The position numbers and the translations under genes are program-made. DNA of 64,000 bases from Actinobacillus capsulatus DSM 19761 (GTDB taxonomy: Bacteria > Pseudomonadota > Gammaproteobacteria > Enterobacterales > Pasteurellaceae), in NCBI RefSeq assembly GCF_000374285.1, contig NZ_KB893933.1:90409-154408 (forward strand). Reading direction: 5' to 3'. The notes beneath the pieces were generated by a model. It ran no database searches. It worked only from the letters and a program-made list of their open reading frames with translations, and was not told the DNA's origin. Of this stretch, positions 27,736 to 38,844 are shown piece by piece (positions within the stretch are counted from its first letter, which is position 1; the number at the start of each line of letters is the position of its first letter).

Positions 27736-28929
27736 ATGAAAAAAGTATTTTTCCTACTTTTACTAAAAGTGATTGGTGCTGGGTCATCATTACTGCTAGG
27801 TATGGCAATTTCTCGATATTTCGGGGTTGATGTGTTAGGTCAATATGGGTTAGTTACAACCTATATTTTGATTCTTTCATTAATTGCCAACTGGGGGAAT
27901 TATGTTCGCATTATTGAGTTTAATCAACGTATGATTAGCCCGAAATTCCTTGGTTTTTGGGCATTGACTTCATGTTTGATTACCACCTTTTCCGTTTGGC
28001 TGTTTCAGTTTGAATTCGGGCTTTGGTATATAGGATTTGTAGTGCTGTTCTATTCTTTCTTCTACTTTAAATCCTCTATTTTTATCGTAAACCAGATGCA
28101 GTATCTCAATACCTCAATTGATGACGGGTTACGTTATTTGTTACCACTAATTTTTATCTTGGTATTTAGCTATTTTATGGAAGACGTAAATTTCTTCTGG
28201 TTGTATTTTTATGCTACTTTTGCGCTCTTTCTATTTGCTGCGTGCTTAACTAAAAAATATGTAAAAAATGACTCAAATGACTCGAAATCGACCGCTTATC
28301 GCTATAAAGATTTGCTGAAATACGGCTCGATCCCGACACTATCGGCACTTTTTGTACTACTTAATGCTCAATTCGACCGTATTATCCTCTCTTATTTTGT
28401 TGATGATAATGCCGTAGGAATTTATGTCATTTGTTACAGCTTTATGGCGCTAATTTCTTACTTTTCCGCTTCTGTAATGGCGGTGGTAACACCAAATATC
28501 GTCAATTTATATAAACAACAGAAATATACGAAACTTTATAGCTACACTAAAAAATACACGGTTTTCTTATGCTTATTTAGTTTCTCAATTGCCGCAGTAA
28601 GTGCGGTAATTGGTGATTTCTTGTTTTATCTTTACGGTGTTGAAAATACATACGAAGGATATGCTTCATTACTGATTTTAATGTTAGGGGTATCGCTTTC
28701 CCAAATATGGGGATTTGGAATGACACTCGCCAGCTATACGGAAAATAAAAAGATATTATTGAAATATCAAGCCGTTGTTTTCTGTATTAGCGCTCTCTTA
28801 TGCGTATTCTTAGTTCATCTATACGGCATTATCGGTGCGGCTATCTCCACGGCACTGGGCGTGAATATGATCAAAGCCTTAGTGTGGAATTATTATCGGA
28901 AAGAAAATATTAAGCTTGGCATTATTTAG
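27736..28929 (+). CDS. wzx: Wzx-type polysaccharide flippase
   Basis: This 397-residue MATE-fold (PST/MOP family) membrane protein has about 12 hydrophobic segments, starting MKKVFFLLLLKVIGAGSSLLLG and with ISRYFGVDVLGQYGLVTTY early. It would move the undecaprenyl-linked repeat unit across the inner membrane. Two bases separate it from the pyruvyl transferase. Wzx proteins share little identity across strains, so the call rests on topology and context. Confidence 0.85.
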   Translation: MKKVFFLLLLKVIGAGSSLLLGMAISRYFGVDVLGQYGLVTTYILILSLIANWGNYVRIIEFNQRMISPKFLGFWALTSCLITTFSVWLFQFEFGLWYIGFVVLFYSFFYFKSSIFIVNQMQYLNTSIDDGLRYLLPLIFILVFSYFMEDVNFFWLYFYATFALFLFAACLTKKYVKNDSNDSKSTAYRYKDLLKYGSIPTLSALFVLLNAQFDRIILSYFVDDNAVGIYVICYSFMALISYFSASVMAVVTPNIVNLYKQQKYTKLYSYTKKYTVFLCLFSFSIAAVSAVIGDFLFYLYGVENTYEGYASLLILMLGVSLSQIWGFGMTLASYTENKKILLKYQAVVFCISALLCVFLVHLYGIIGAAISTALGVNMIKALVWNYYRKENIKLGII

Positions 28930-28942
28930 GTGGTAATAACAA

Positions 28943-29836
28943 TTGAAAATCGGCATTACGTTAAAAAGGCAGGCCTATACCCCAGAGGCCTTTGCTTATC
29001 AAGATTACTTAACTAAACGCAACCATTTAGTTCAGTTAGATTACGAAGAAAATTTAGATCCTAATAACGATATTAATATCTATTTTTTGGGAATGCGTCC
29101 TGTTTGGAAACGGTATGCCCCGCAATCGGCATTAGAAATACATGAATACCAAAGTCTTTCAATGCCTAAATATTCCAGTGTAAAAAATTTCATTAAAAAA
29201 TATGCTAATACAAAACCACAAGGGCGCATATTTCTTAATGAAATTGTGAAAAAAGAGTTTGGTTTCTCCGATAACATTCCTTATATCTATCGAGATATGG
29301 GCATTGATTCGGCACTCTTTCAAACGCCAAATCCGCATCCCGAATACGATGTGGTTTATGCAGGATCCATTGTTGGACGAACGGGGCTGATTCAGAGTCT
29401 GATTAATCTCTCTGCATACTATAAAGCGGTTGTAGTCGGCGAAGTCGATAATGAAACCTATGAAATTTTAAAATCAGCTGGCATCTATATGACAGGTAAA
29501 GTCGATCGAACCGACTTACCGCAAATTTATGCTAATGCGCGTTTTGGATTAAATTACACACCAGATGCGTACCCATTTAATATTCAAACTAGCACAAAAA
29601 CGTTGGAATATTTAGCATCAGGATTACGCTTGATTTCAAATCGTTATTATTGGGTTGAAGAATTTTGCAAAAAAATTGGCTATGAACCAATTTGGCTTGA
29701 AAACATAAACGCTAAACAATGCGATTTATCGCAAGATAAAAATCATTGTATCAATATGTCTATGTATTCTTGGGAAGCTATTCTAGACAATTGTCACTTC
29801 ACGGAATTTTTGACCCACATTTTAGAAAACAAATAA
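28943..29836 (+). CDS. Glycosyltransferase, GT-B-like
   Basis: The 297-residue protein starts at a TTG preceded by AGGTGG. Its C-terminal half shows the nucleotide-sugar binding region of GT-B enzymes (GSIVGRTGLIQSLINL, then PQIYANARFGLNYTP and STKTLEYLASGLRLIS with the conserved Glu). No membrane segments are present. It probably transfers one sugar of the repeat unit; donor and linkage are unknown. An incomplete match to family 4 or GumK-like enzymes is possible. Confidence 0.75.
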   Translation: MKIGITLKRQAYTPEAFAYQDYLTKRNHLVQLDYEENLDPNNDINIYFLGMRPVWKRYAPQSALEIHEYQSLSMPKYSSVKNFIKKYANTKPQGRIFLNEIVKKEFGFSDNIPYIYRDMGIDSALFQTPNPHPEYDVVYAGSIVGRTGLIQSLINLSAYYKAVVVGEVDNETYEILKSAGIYMTGKVDRTDLPQIYANARFGLNYTPDAYPFNIQTSTKTLEYLASGLRLISNRYYWVEEFCKKIGYEPIWLENINAKQCDLSQDKNHCINMSMYSWEAILDNCHFTEFLTHILENK

Positions 29837-29846
29837 ATAAGTATTT

Positions 29847-30893
29847 ATGTTTATATATTGGTATATTTGGGCAACCATTGTTGTCATGAACCTCGTAAAT
29901 CTTCCTAAAAATAAAGGTGGAGAAATTTTCTTATTTATTTTCTCCGCATTTATTTTTATTTTTATTGGTGGAAGATTTGAAGTAGGTGGTGACTGGTTCA
30001 GTTACCTATATATTTTTGACTTATATAAAGCAGATAGTTTTTTCAAAGTAGCCGGCTCATCCGAATATGGATATGGTTTTTTTAACTGGTTAGCTCATCA
30101 ATTAAATTATTCTATTTCATTTGTTAACTTTGTTTGCGCATTCTGCTTGATCATTGGCTTCTACCAATTATCTCGCCGATTTGAACACCTATTTCTTGCA
30201 TTTCTGATTGCATTTTCCTACACCATTATCGCAGTAGGTATGGGGTATACCCGTCAATCTGCCGCAATAGGTTTAGTATGTTATGCATTTTCAACTTTAT
30301 TTGCACAAAACCCGAAAAAATGGAAATTTTTCGTGTGGATTTCATTTGCCTATTTATTTCATAAATCCGCAATTATTTTTCTCGCATTTTTACCATTAAT
30401 TAACTCGAAATTTTATAAGAATAAAATATTTTATTTATATTCTTTATTCGTGATTCTTTTTTCTTTCTATATCATTTATATGATTTCGCAAGGAGAAAGT
30501 GCATACACCTCCGGTGAATTATCTTCTGCAGGTGCGGTATTTAGGATTGCCCTCCATTTATTGCCTATTGCCGTTTATTTATGGCAAAGACATATTTTTG
30601 TGGAAAGCTATCCGAATACTTACCGATTATTAGATTTAATGTGTATTTTAATTCTAATTTTCTTACCCGTTAGCTTTGTTTACTCAACCATTGCTGACCG
30701 TTTTAATCTTTATTTTGTGATTTTCGACGTTGTTGTATTCGGAAAATTTTTTGAATATTTAAAATCCTTTGAATTAAAAGCATTATTTTTAATTGCTCTA
30801 ATTATTGAAAATACTATGCTATTTTTCATTTGGATAAATTATTCACCTTATGCTTTGTGCTGTTTCGATTACAGAAATGTTTTATTTATGTAG
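29847..30893 (+). CDS. wzy: EpsG-like polysaccharide polymerase (Wzy)
   Basis: This 348-residue integral membrane protein has about ten hydrophobic segments and the EpsG-family pattern (FIGGRFEVGGDWFSYLYIF, then GYGFFNWL and RQSAAIGLVCYAF, and an FHKSAIIFL motif). EpsG-like proteins are polymerases of Wzx/Wzy-type polysaccharides, joining repeat units in the periplasm. Very AT-rich. It sits between two glycosyltransferase genes, with ten bases to the upstream gene. Confidence 0.8.
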   Translation: MFIYWYIWATIVVMNLVNLPKNKGGEIFLFIFSAFIFIFIGGRFEVGGDWFSYLYIFDLYKADSFFKVAGSSEYGYGFFNWLAHQLNYSISFVNFVCAFCLIIGFYQLSRRFEHLFLAFLIAFSYTIIAVGMGYTRQSAAIGLVCYAFSTLFAQNPKKWKFFVWISFAYLFHKSAIIFLAFLPLINSKFYKNKIFYLYSLFVILFSFYIIYMISQGESAYTSGELSSAGAVFRIALHLLPIAVYLWQRHIFVESYPNTYRLLDLMCILILIFLPVSFVYSTIADRFNLYFVIFDVVVFGKFFEYLKSFELKALFLIALIIENTMLFFIWINYSPYALCCFDYRNVLFM

Positions 30894-30899
30894 CTTATT

Positions 30900-32033
30900 A
30901 TGAAAAAGATCGTACTTGTCGGCAATGTTGCCTCTATGATTACTAATTTCCGTAAAGAACTAGTTATTGAATTAGTGAACAGAGGTTATACAGTCTATTG
31001 TTATGCCTATGGCTATACGGAAAAGGAGCAAAAAGAAGTCAACGATTGGGGAGCAATTCCTAAGGCGCATTTCATCAATCCAAAAGGAATGAATCCAGTT
31101 AAAGATTTAAAAGCAGTTTATCTTCTTATGAAGGAACTAAAACAGCTTCAGCCTGATATCGTATTTAGCACCTTTATCAAACCAGTTATTTTTGGCTCAT
31201 TGGCTGCAAAACTCGCTCGAGTGCCTAAAGTAATCGGCATGATTGAAGGCTTAGGTAATGCATTTACGCCTTATAAAGAAGGAAAAACTCAAAAAGCAAA
31301 GATTGTTCAGGCTATTCAGATCTTACTTTATAAAGTGTCTCTTCCTTTCTTAGATAAGCTAATTTTCTTAAATCCTGATGATAAAACAGATTTAGTTGAT
31401 AGCTATCGTATTTCAACAAAATCTACGGCGATCCTCGGGGGAATTGGTGTCGATCTGAAACGATTTGGCTACCAAGAAGTAGATATCACAAAAGAAGTGT
31501 CCTTCTTATTTATCGCTCGCCTATTAAAAGAAAAAGGGATCTTTGAATATCTTGAAGCGGCAAAAAAAATCAAAGCGGAATATCCAACTACACGCTTCAC
31601 TATTATTGGTGGCTTTGATGAAGGTAACCCTTTTGCAATATCAAAAGATGCATTGGACGATTATATCAAACACAGTGTTATTGAATATCTTGGCTATGTA
31701 GATAACGTCCCAGAAGTGATTGCTAACAGTTCGATATTCGTATTGCCGTCTTATCGCGAAGGCGTACCAAGAAGTACCCAAGAAGCAATGGCAATCGGCC
31801 GAGCTGTTATTACGACAGATGTACCGGGATGTAGAGAAACCGTTGTGCATCGTAAAAACGGACTATTAGTGCCAGTATACTCGGTTGATGAACTTGCACA
31901 AGCAATGCGCTATTTTGTTAAAAATAAACAGGAAATTCTCAACATGGGCATTGAGAGCCGCAAAATGGCCGAACAAAAATTTGATATCGCCAAAGTCAAC
32001 GACAAACTGATTTCTATTCTAGAGGAGAGCTAA
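30900..32033 (+). CDS. Family 4 glycosyltransferase
   Basis: The 377-residue GT-B glycosyltransferase has an N-terminal KKIVLVGNVASMITNFRKEL, and the GT4 hallmark EGVPRSTQEAMAIGRAVITTD, an E-x7-E motif (about residues 280-310), in its C-terminal domain. It resembles the WcaK/Pel-type enzymes that add galactose or N-acetylgalactosamine to capsular units (donor uncertain). It is the third glycosyltransferase-class gene of the operon and overlaps almost directly into the initiating transferase, two bases away. Confidence 0.85.
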   Translation: MKKIVLVGNVASMITNFRKELVIELVNRGYTVYCYAYGYTEKEQKEVNDWGAIPKAHFINPKGMNPVKDLKAVYLLMKELKQLQPDIVFSTFIKPVIFGSLAAKLARVPKVIGMIEGLGNAFTPYKEGKTQKAKIVQAIQILLYKVSLPFLDKLIFLNPDDKTDLVDSYRISTKSTAILGGIGVDLKRFGYQEVDITKEVSFLFIARLLKEKGIFEYLEAAKKIKAEYPTTRFTIIGGFDEGNPFAISKDALDDYIKHSVIEYLGYVDNVPEVIANSSIFVLPSYREGVPRSTQEAMAIGRAVITTDVPGCRETVVHRKNGLLVPVYSVDELAQAMRYFVKNKQEILNMGIESRKMAEQKFDIAKVNDKLISILEES

Positions 32034-32034
32034 G

Positions 32035-33243
32035 ATGAGATTTATTATTTGTGGCGTAATTGCCATTTTTCTACCTGCATTCATATTAAGTATATTTGCC
32101 GATTTACCGGAAGGTTTTATTTCGCACAGTATTTTTATCGGGGCAGTGTGCTATGTATTCCACTTATTACTTTCACATAAATTATCAAATTACCCAGGTA
32201 AATATGAGAATCTCATTTTATTACCAAGCGTAATCGTAACATATAGCTTTAGTTTAGTTGTCATCACTTTATTCCAAGTAACTTATTCTGTTGCTTATTT
32301 TGTTTGGCATATCCTATTGGTGATTGGTTTAGATTATTGGTCGAACCGAATGAAATATAGCGGTCCAAATCCGACCATTCACTATATTCCATTAGGTAAA
32401 GCTAAAAATCTTGAACAAATCCCAAACATAAATTGGGTAAAACTCGAAGCTCCGAATCAAGTTGTTTCAAATATGCAAACGCTTGTTGCAGACCTGTACT
32501 CACCAAAATTAACCGATGAGTGGGAACGCTTTATCTCAAAACAAACACTAGCGGGTGTTAATACTTATAACGTGCGCCAAATCCGTGAATCACTTACCGG
32601 GCGTACTAAAATTACTCATATGTATGAAAATGACCTTGGTTCACTTCAACCTTCAGTAGCCTATTTAAGAACTAAGCAATTTATTGATTCCGTATTAGTC
32701 TTACTCAGCTTCCCAATCGTATTACCTGTGATGCTGATTACCGCAATTCTGATCAAGTTAGAAAGCGAAGGACCAGTACTATTTATTCAAAAACGTATTG
32801 GTCAGAAAGGCGAAGAATTTAGCATTTATAAATTCCGAAGTATGTGTAAAGACTCGGAAAAAGACGGCGCAAAACTCGCAACCGTAGGCGATATACGTGT
32901 CACTCGGGTCGGTAAATTTATTCGTAAAACACGTATTGATGAATTGCCGCAATTTTTCAATGTACTGAAAGGCGATATGGCATTAATCGGCCCGCGCCCA
33001 GAACAAAAAGCGTTCGTGGAACAGTTCGACCAAAATATTCCGTTTTATAACTACCGCCATATTGTAAAACCGGGCATTACCGGTTGGGCGCAAGTAACAC
33101 ATGGTTACGCTGCAACGGAAGATGAAACGCAAGTGAAAATTGAACATGACTTCTACTATATTAGACATTTCTCTTTTGCGCTTGACGTATTAATTTTCTT
33201 TAAGACGATCCAAACCATGTTAACCGGCTTTGGCGCCCGCTAA
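32035..33243 (+). CDS. Initiating sugar-phosphate transferase, WbaP/WcaJ-like
   Basis: This 402-residue polyprenyl-phosphate hexose-1-phosphate transferase has N-terminal membrane helices, a middle cytoplasmic domain (about 115-205), and a C-terminal PF02397 catalytic domain with FIQKRIGQKGEEFSIYKFRSM, the RKTRIDELPQFFNVLKGDMALIGPRPE core and a final KPGITGWAQV. It would begin the repeat unit by linking a sugar phosphate to undecaprenyl phosphate. Galactose-1-phosphate is likely because galE lies beside the operon, but glucose is also possible. Confidence 0.88.
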   Translation: MRFIICGVIAIFLPAFILSIFADLPEGFISHSIFIGAVCYVFHLLLSHKLSNYPGKYENLILLPSVIVTYSFSLVVITLFQVTYSVAYFVWHILLVIGLDYWSNRMKYSGPNPTIHYIPLGKAKNLEQIPNINWVKLEAPNQVVSNMQTLVADLYSPKLTDEWERFISKQTLAGVNTYNVRQIRESLTGRTKITHMYENDLGSLQPSVAYLRTKQFIDSVLVLLSFPIVLPVMLITAILIKLESEGPVLFIQKRIGQKGEEFSIYKFRSMCKDSEKDGAKLATVGDIRVTRVGKFIRKTRIDELPQFFNVLKGDMALIGPRPEQKAFVEQFDQNIPFYNYRHIVKPGITGWAQVTHGYAATEDETQVKIEHDFYYIRHFSFALDVLIFFKTIQTMLTGFGAR

Positions 33244-33286
33244 GCGGTCTATTTTCGACTATTTTTTGCAAAAGAGTATTATATTT

Positions 33287-34444
33287 ATGAAGAAATTAGT
33301 AAAAAAACTCTCAATTCTTACCGCTTCTTTAGTATTGGCGAGTTGCTCTCTTTTTCCGAGTAGTTATTCTCCGATTCGTTATAAAAACGTAGAAGTAAAG
33401 GGTAAAGCGCTTGATGTCGATAAAGCGGTTGATGCTTATCTGATTACCCCACAGTTATTGAAAGAACTCGCTCCTTTCAAAGCGAGCGCACAGAACAATC
33501 CCGCACTGGATCAGCAAATCAAGGCTTATCAATATCACGTCGGGATCGGTGACGTATTAAATGTCACTGTTTGGGATCACCCAGAGCTAACTACGCCGGC
33601 TGGGACTTATCGCTCGGCAGCGGATAGCGGTAACCAAGTCCATGCGAACGGTACGATTTTTTACCCTTATGTAGGCACAATTAAAGTAAATGGCTTAACC
33701 GTCAACCAAATTCGTGAGCGTATCACTAGCCGCCTTGCCGACTACATTATGGAGCCGCAAGTGGAAGTAACAGTCGCTTCTTTCCAGTCTAAAAAGGCTT
33801 ACGTTACTGGTGAAGTGAAAAATCCGGGACAACAATTCATCAGCAATGTACCTTTAACTTTGCTTGATGCCATTAATAAAGCCGGCGGACTTTCTGCTGA
33901 TGCGGATTGGAATAACGTTACGATTACTCATCGTGGACAAGATGAAATCGTATCAGTAGAAGCGCTGTTACAGAAAGGTGATCTTACACAAAACCGCTTA
34001 TTAACCGACGGCGATATTATTCATATTCCACGTAATGATGCGCAAAAAGTGTTTGTAATAGGAGAAGTACAAGCGCCGCAATTATTAAAAATCGGGCGTA
34101 ACGGTATGAGTTTAACCGAAGCTATTTCCGCTAGCGGAGGTATTGATAAACTCGCAGCCGATGCAACCGGCATTTTCGTTATCCGAGGAGAAAGAGGCTC
34201 AAAACAGTTGGTTGATGATAATCATGGTAACCAAATCGAAAAAGTGGCAAATATCTATCAACTGGACGTAACCAACCCAACCTCTTATATTTTAGGAACC
34301 GAATTCTTCTTGAAACCGTACGATGTCGTTTATGTTACAACAGCACCACTTACCCGCTGGAACCGTGTGATCACCCAAGTATTACCAACAATTACCGGCT
34401 TTAACGATTTAACCGAAGGTACACTTCGCATTAAGAATTGGTAA
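33287..34444 (+). CDS. wza: Wza-type polysaccharide export lipoprotein
   Basis: Wza forms the outer-membrane channel for group 1-type polysaccharide. The ATG at 33287 gives a lipoprotein signal (MKKLVKKLSILTASLVLASC, lipobox LASC). It is followed by the Poly_export domain (YHVGIGDVLNVTVWDHPELT) and two SLBB domains (AYVTGEVKNPG, VFVIGEVQAP). At 386 residues it is similar to E. coli Wza, with a C-terminal amphipathic segment ending RWNRVITQVLPTI. An uptake signal with a TTTTGCAAAA sequence lies in the gap before it. Confidence 0.92.
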   Translation: MKKLVKKLSILTASLVLASCSLFPSSYSPIRYKNVEVKGKALDVDKAVDAYLITPQLLKELAPFKASAQNNPALDQQIKAYQYHVGIGDVLNVTVWDHPELTTPAGTYRSAADSGNQVHANGTIFYPYVGTIKVNGLTVNQIRERITSRLADYIMEPQVEVTVASFQSKKAYVTGEVKNPGQQFISNVPLTLLDAINKAGGLSADADWNNVTITHRGQDEIVSVEALLQKGDLTQNRLLTDGDIIHIPRNDAQKVFVIGEVQAPQLLKIGRNGMSLTEAISASGGIDKLAADATGIFVIRGERGSKQLVDDNHGNQIEKVANIYQLDVTNPTSYILGTEFFLKPYDVVYVTTAPLTRWNRVITQVLPTITGFNDLTEGTLRIKNW

Positions 34445-34471
34445 TAAAACCTCAATCAAAAAGGTAATGGA

Positions 34472-36577
34472 ATGAATAACAAAGACACTAGAAATGATGA
34501 TATTGATTTAATGAGATTCATCAATGTATTACTTGATAATAAGTATCTGCTCCTATTCTGCACCATTGTTTGTGCCACCTTAGGTTTAAGTTACAGTACT
34601 CTTTCTACACCTGTTTATACCGCGAATGCGGTTGTGCAGGTTGATGAAAAGAAGTCGGGTAATATTTTAAAAGAACTGTCCGATGGTTTTACGCAAGAGT
34701 CTTCACCGAATACTGAAATTGAGGTGATTAAATCTCGCTTAGTTCTGGCAAAAACCGTTGAGGATCTCAATCTGACCACAGAAGTAAAACCGATACGCTC
34801 AATTCCTTTTATCAGCAAAGGGCTTGAAAATCTTTCAGGTTATATGCCAGATATTTTTGTGACTGAATTTACCCCTGAAAATGAGGATTTAGAAGAGTTA
34901 GTTCTCGAAATCGGAGCAAATAAGGGGGAGTATCGTCTCTATCACAAAGATGGCGAAACACTAATTTTAGAAGGATTGGTTAATCGTTCTTACGCTAACG
35001 ATCAACTTAAATTTAAAGTGTCTATCTTGCACGGCAATGCAGGGCAACGCTTTAGTTTGAAAAAGATCGCAGAACTGGCGGCAATAGAAAGATTACAACA
35101 ACGTTTACATATTAATGAAAAAGGTAAACAAACCGGTGTGATTGAAATTGCTATCCGTGGTGAAAACCAGCGAGATATCAAAAATATCATTAAAAGCGTT
35201 TCCGAAAGTTATGTGCAACAAAATGCGCATAAAAATGCGGCTGAAGCCTCAAAAAGCTTAGAACTACTTCGAAATCGCTTACCTGAAGTAAGAGAAAAAT
35301 TAGTTGAAGCGGAAAACAGCTTAAATAAGTATAAAGAAGACAATAGCTCTATCGACTTAGATTTAGAAGCGAAGTCTTACTTAGATCGCCTTGTACGTAT
35401 TGATGCGGATTTAAACGCTTTAACCATTAAAGAAGGTGAAATCGCTCAGAAGTTTACTAAGCGCCACCCAACTTATGTTGCCTTATTAAACCAGAAAAAA
35501 ACCTTACGTAATGAAAAAGCAAAAATCGCTAAGGAAATGGAAAATCTACCGGCAACTCAACGAGATATGGTCAGCTTGAACCGTGAACTTGAAGTTGATC
35601 AGCAAATCTATATGCAGCTTTCTAATAAATTACAGGAGCTGGATGTAGTTAAAGCCGGTGCGGTCGGAAATGCGCGCATTCTGGATACGGCTCAAGTACT
35701 ACCGAATCCAAGCGTATTAAGCAAAGCAGTGGCGACTTTGTTATCCGGCTTTTTAGGATTTGTATTAGGGCTTATCATCTCGTTAATTAAAGCGCTATTT
35801 AACCGTACGATTCAATCACCGGCTATGGCGAAAAAATTAGGGCTGACTGCCTATACCAGCATACCAAATAGCAAGAAGCAGCCGAATTTCTCATTTGATA
35901 AATTCAAACAAGGGCGTTTAAATATAAATAATGCAAAATTATTATCAGAAAGCGCACCGACAGATGCAGCAATTGAAGCGATTCGTGGCTTACGAGCAGA
36001 TATTCACTTTGCAATGCAAGAAGCGGAAAATAAAGTTTTAATGGTTTCAAGTGCTTCGTATGGCACCGGTAATACCTTTATCGCTACAAACTTAGCCAAT
36101 ATCGTGGCGAAATCAGGCAAAAAAGTTTTACTGATTGATGTTGATACACGTTATAGCTATTTAGACAAACTATTTAATACCGAAAATAAAAATGGTATTG
36201 GCGAAGCCTTAACCCAATCATTATCATTCGAGTCGGTAGTAAGTTCTGCGGCTAATGCGCCTTTTGATGTAATCTCAAAAGGTAAAATCACGGAAAATCT
36301 CTCCGAACATTTACTTGGTGAGCGTTTCCAACAACTTCTATCATGGGCAAATACACATTATGACTTAGTCATTATTGATACACCGCCGGTATTGAGTTCA
36401 AGTGACGCCGCAATTATCGGTCGCTATGCAGGCTCGACAATTTTAGTCGGTAGGTTTGAAGAGACAACTCATCCTGAGCTAGAAGCAACACTGCAGCATT
36501 TTGAAAGAGCTAGCGTAAAATTAAATGGTTTTGTTCTGAACTGTACTAAACCAACCGCTAATAATCGTTATCAATAA
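34472..36577 (+). CDS. wzc: Wzc-like polysaccharide co-polymerase with altered kinase site
   Basis: The 701-residue protein has two membrane helices (about 24-44 and 420-440), a long periplasmic Wzz domain with coiled coil (about 255-400), and a C-terminal BY-kinase-like domain. The EX2RX2R oligomerisation motif (Glu502, Arg505, Arg508), Walker A' (LLIDVDTR, 554-560) and Walker B (LVIIDTPPVL) are kept. The Walker A is ASYGTGNT: the usual GKT lysine is Asn534 (AAT). The C-terminus ends NNRYQ and lacks the tyrosine cluster of Wzc; no wzb phosphatase is nearby. Chain-length control without tyrosine phosphorylation is the likely role. Confidence 0.88.
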   Translation: MNNKDTRNDDIDLMRFINVLLDNKYLLLFCTIVCATLGLSYSTLSTPVYTANAVVQVDEKKSGNILKELSDGFTQESSPNTEIEVIKSRLVLAKTVEDLNLTTEVKPIRSIPFISKGLENLSGYMPDIFVTEFTPENEDLEELVLEIGANKGEYRLYHKDGETLILEGLVNRSYANDQLKFKVSILHGNAGQRFSLKKIAELAAIERLQQRLHINEKGKQTGVIEIAIRGENQRDIKNIIKSVSESYVQQNAHKNAAEASKSLELLRNRLPEVREKLVEAENSLNKYKEDNSSIDLDLEAKSYLDRLVRIDADLNALTIKEGEIAQKFTKRHPTYVALLNQKKTLRNEKAKIAKEMENLPATQRDMVSLNRELEVDQQIYMQLSNKLQELDVVKAGAVGNARILDTAQVLPNPSVLSKAVATLLSGFLGFVLGLIISLIKALFNRTIQSPAMAKKLGLTAYTSIPNSKKQPNFSFDKFKQGRLNINNAKLLSESAPTDAAIEAIRGLRADIHFAMQEAENKVLMVSSASYGTGNTFIATNLANIVAKSGKKVLLIDVDTRYSYLDKLFNTENKNGIGEALTQSLSFESVVSSAANAPFDVISKGKITENLSEHLLGERFQQLLSWANTHYDLVIIDTPPVLSSSDAAIIGRYAGSTILVGRFEETTHPELEATLQHFERASVKLNGFVLNCTKPTANNRYQ

Positions 36578-36586
36578 TTGAACAAA

Positions 36587-36614
36587 AAAAGCCATCCTAT
36601 CACGGATGGCTTTT
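36587..36614 (+). terminator. Terminator of the polysaccharide operon
   Basis: GCCATCC-TATCAC-GGATGGC is flanked by A7 and TTTT, ten bases after the wzc stop. Confidence 0.88.
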
Positions 36615-36731
36615 CTTATAATTAAAGCTTACAAGCGGTTAAATTTCTATAAAATTCTACTAGCCGTTTGCTACGGAACACTTAGCCCTTCAAAAACTTT
36701 TTTGTGTAATCAGTGTATTCCGTGGTTTTAT

Positions 36732-38821
<2,090 letters not shown>

Positions 38822-38844
38822 ATTTATGCTAAAAGTTTTGCAAA

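Noticed and set aside
33230-33286. An upstream extension of the Wza frame that overlaps the initiating transferase
   Set aside because: The extension would place a non-signal segment before an ideal lipoprotein signal. The ATG at 33287 begins the lipobox-type signal directly.
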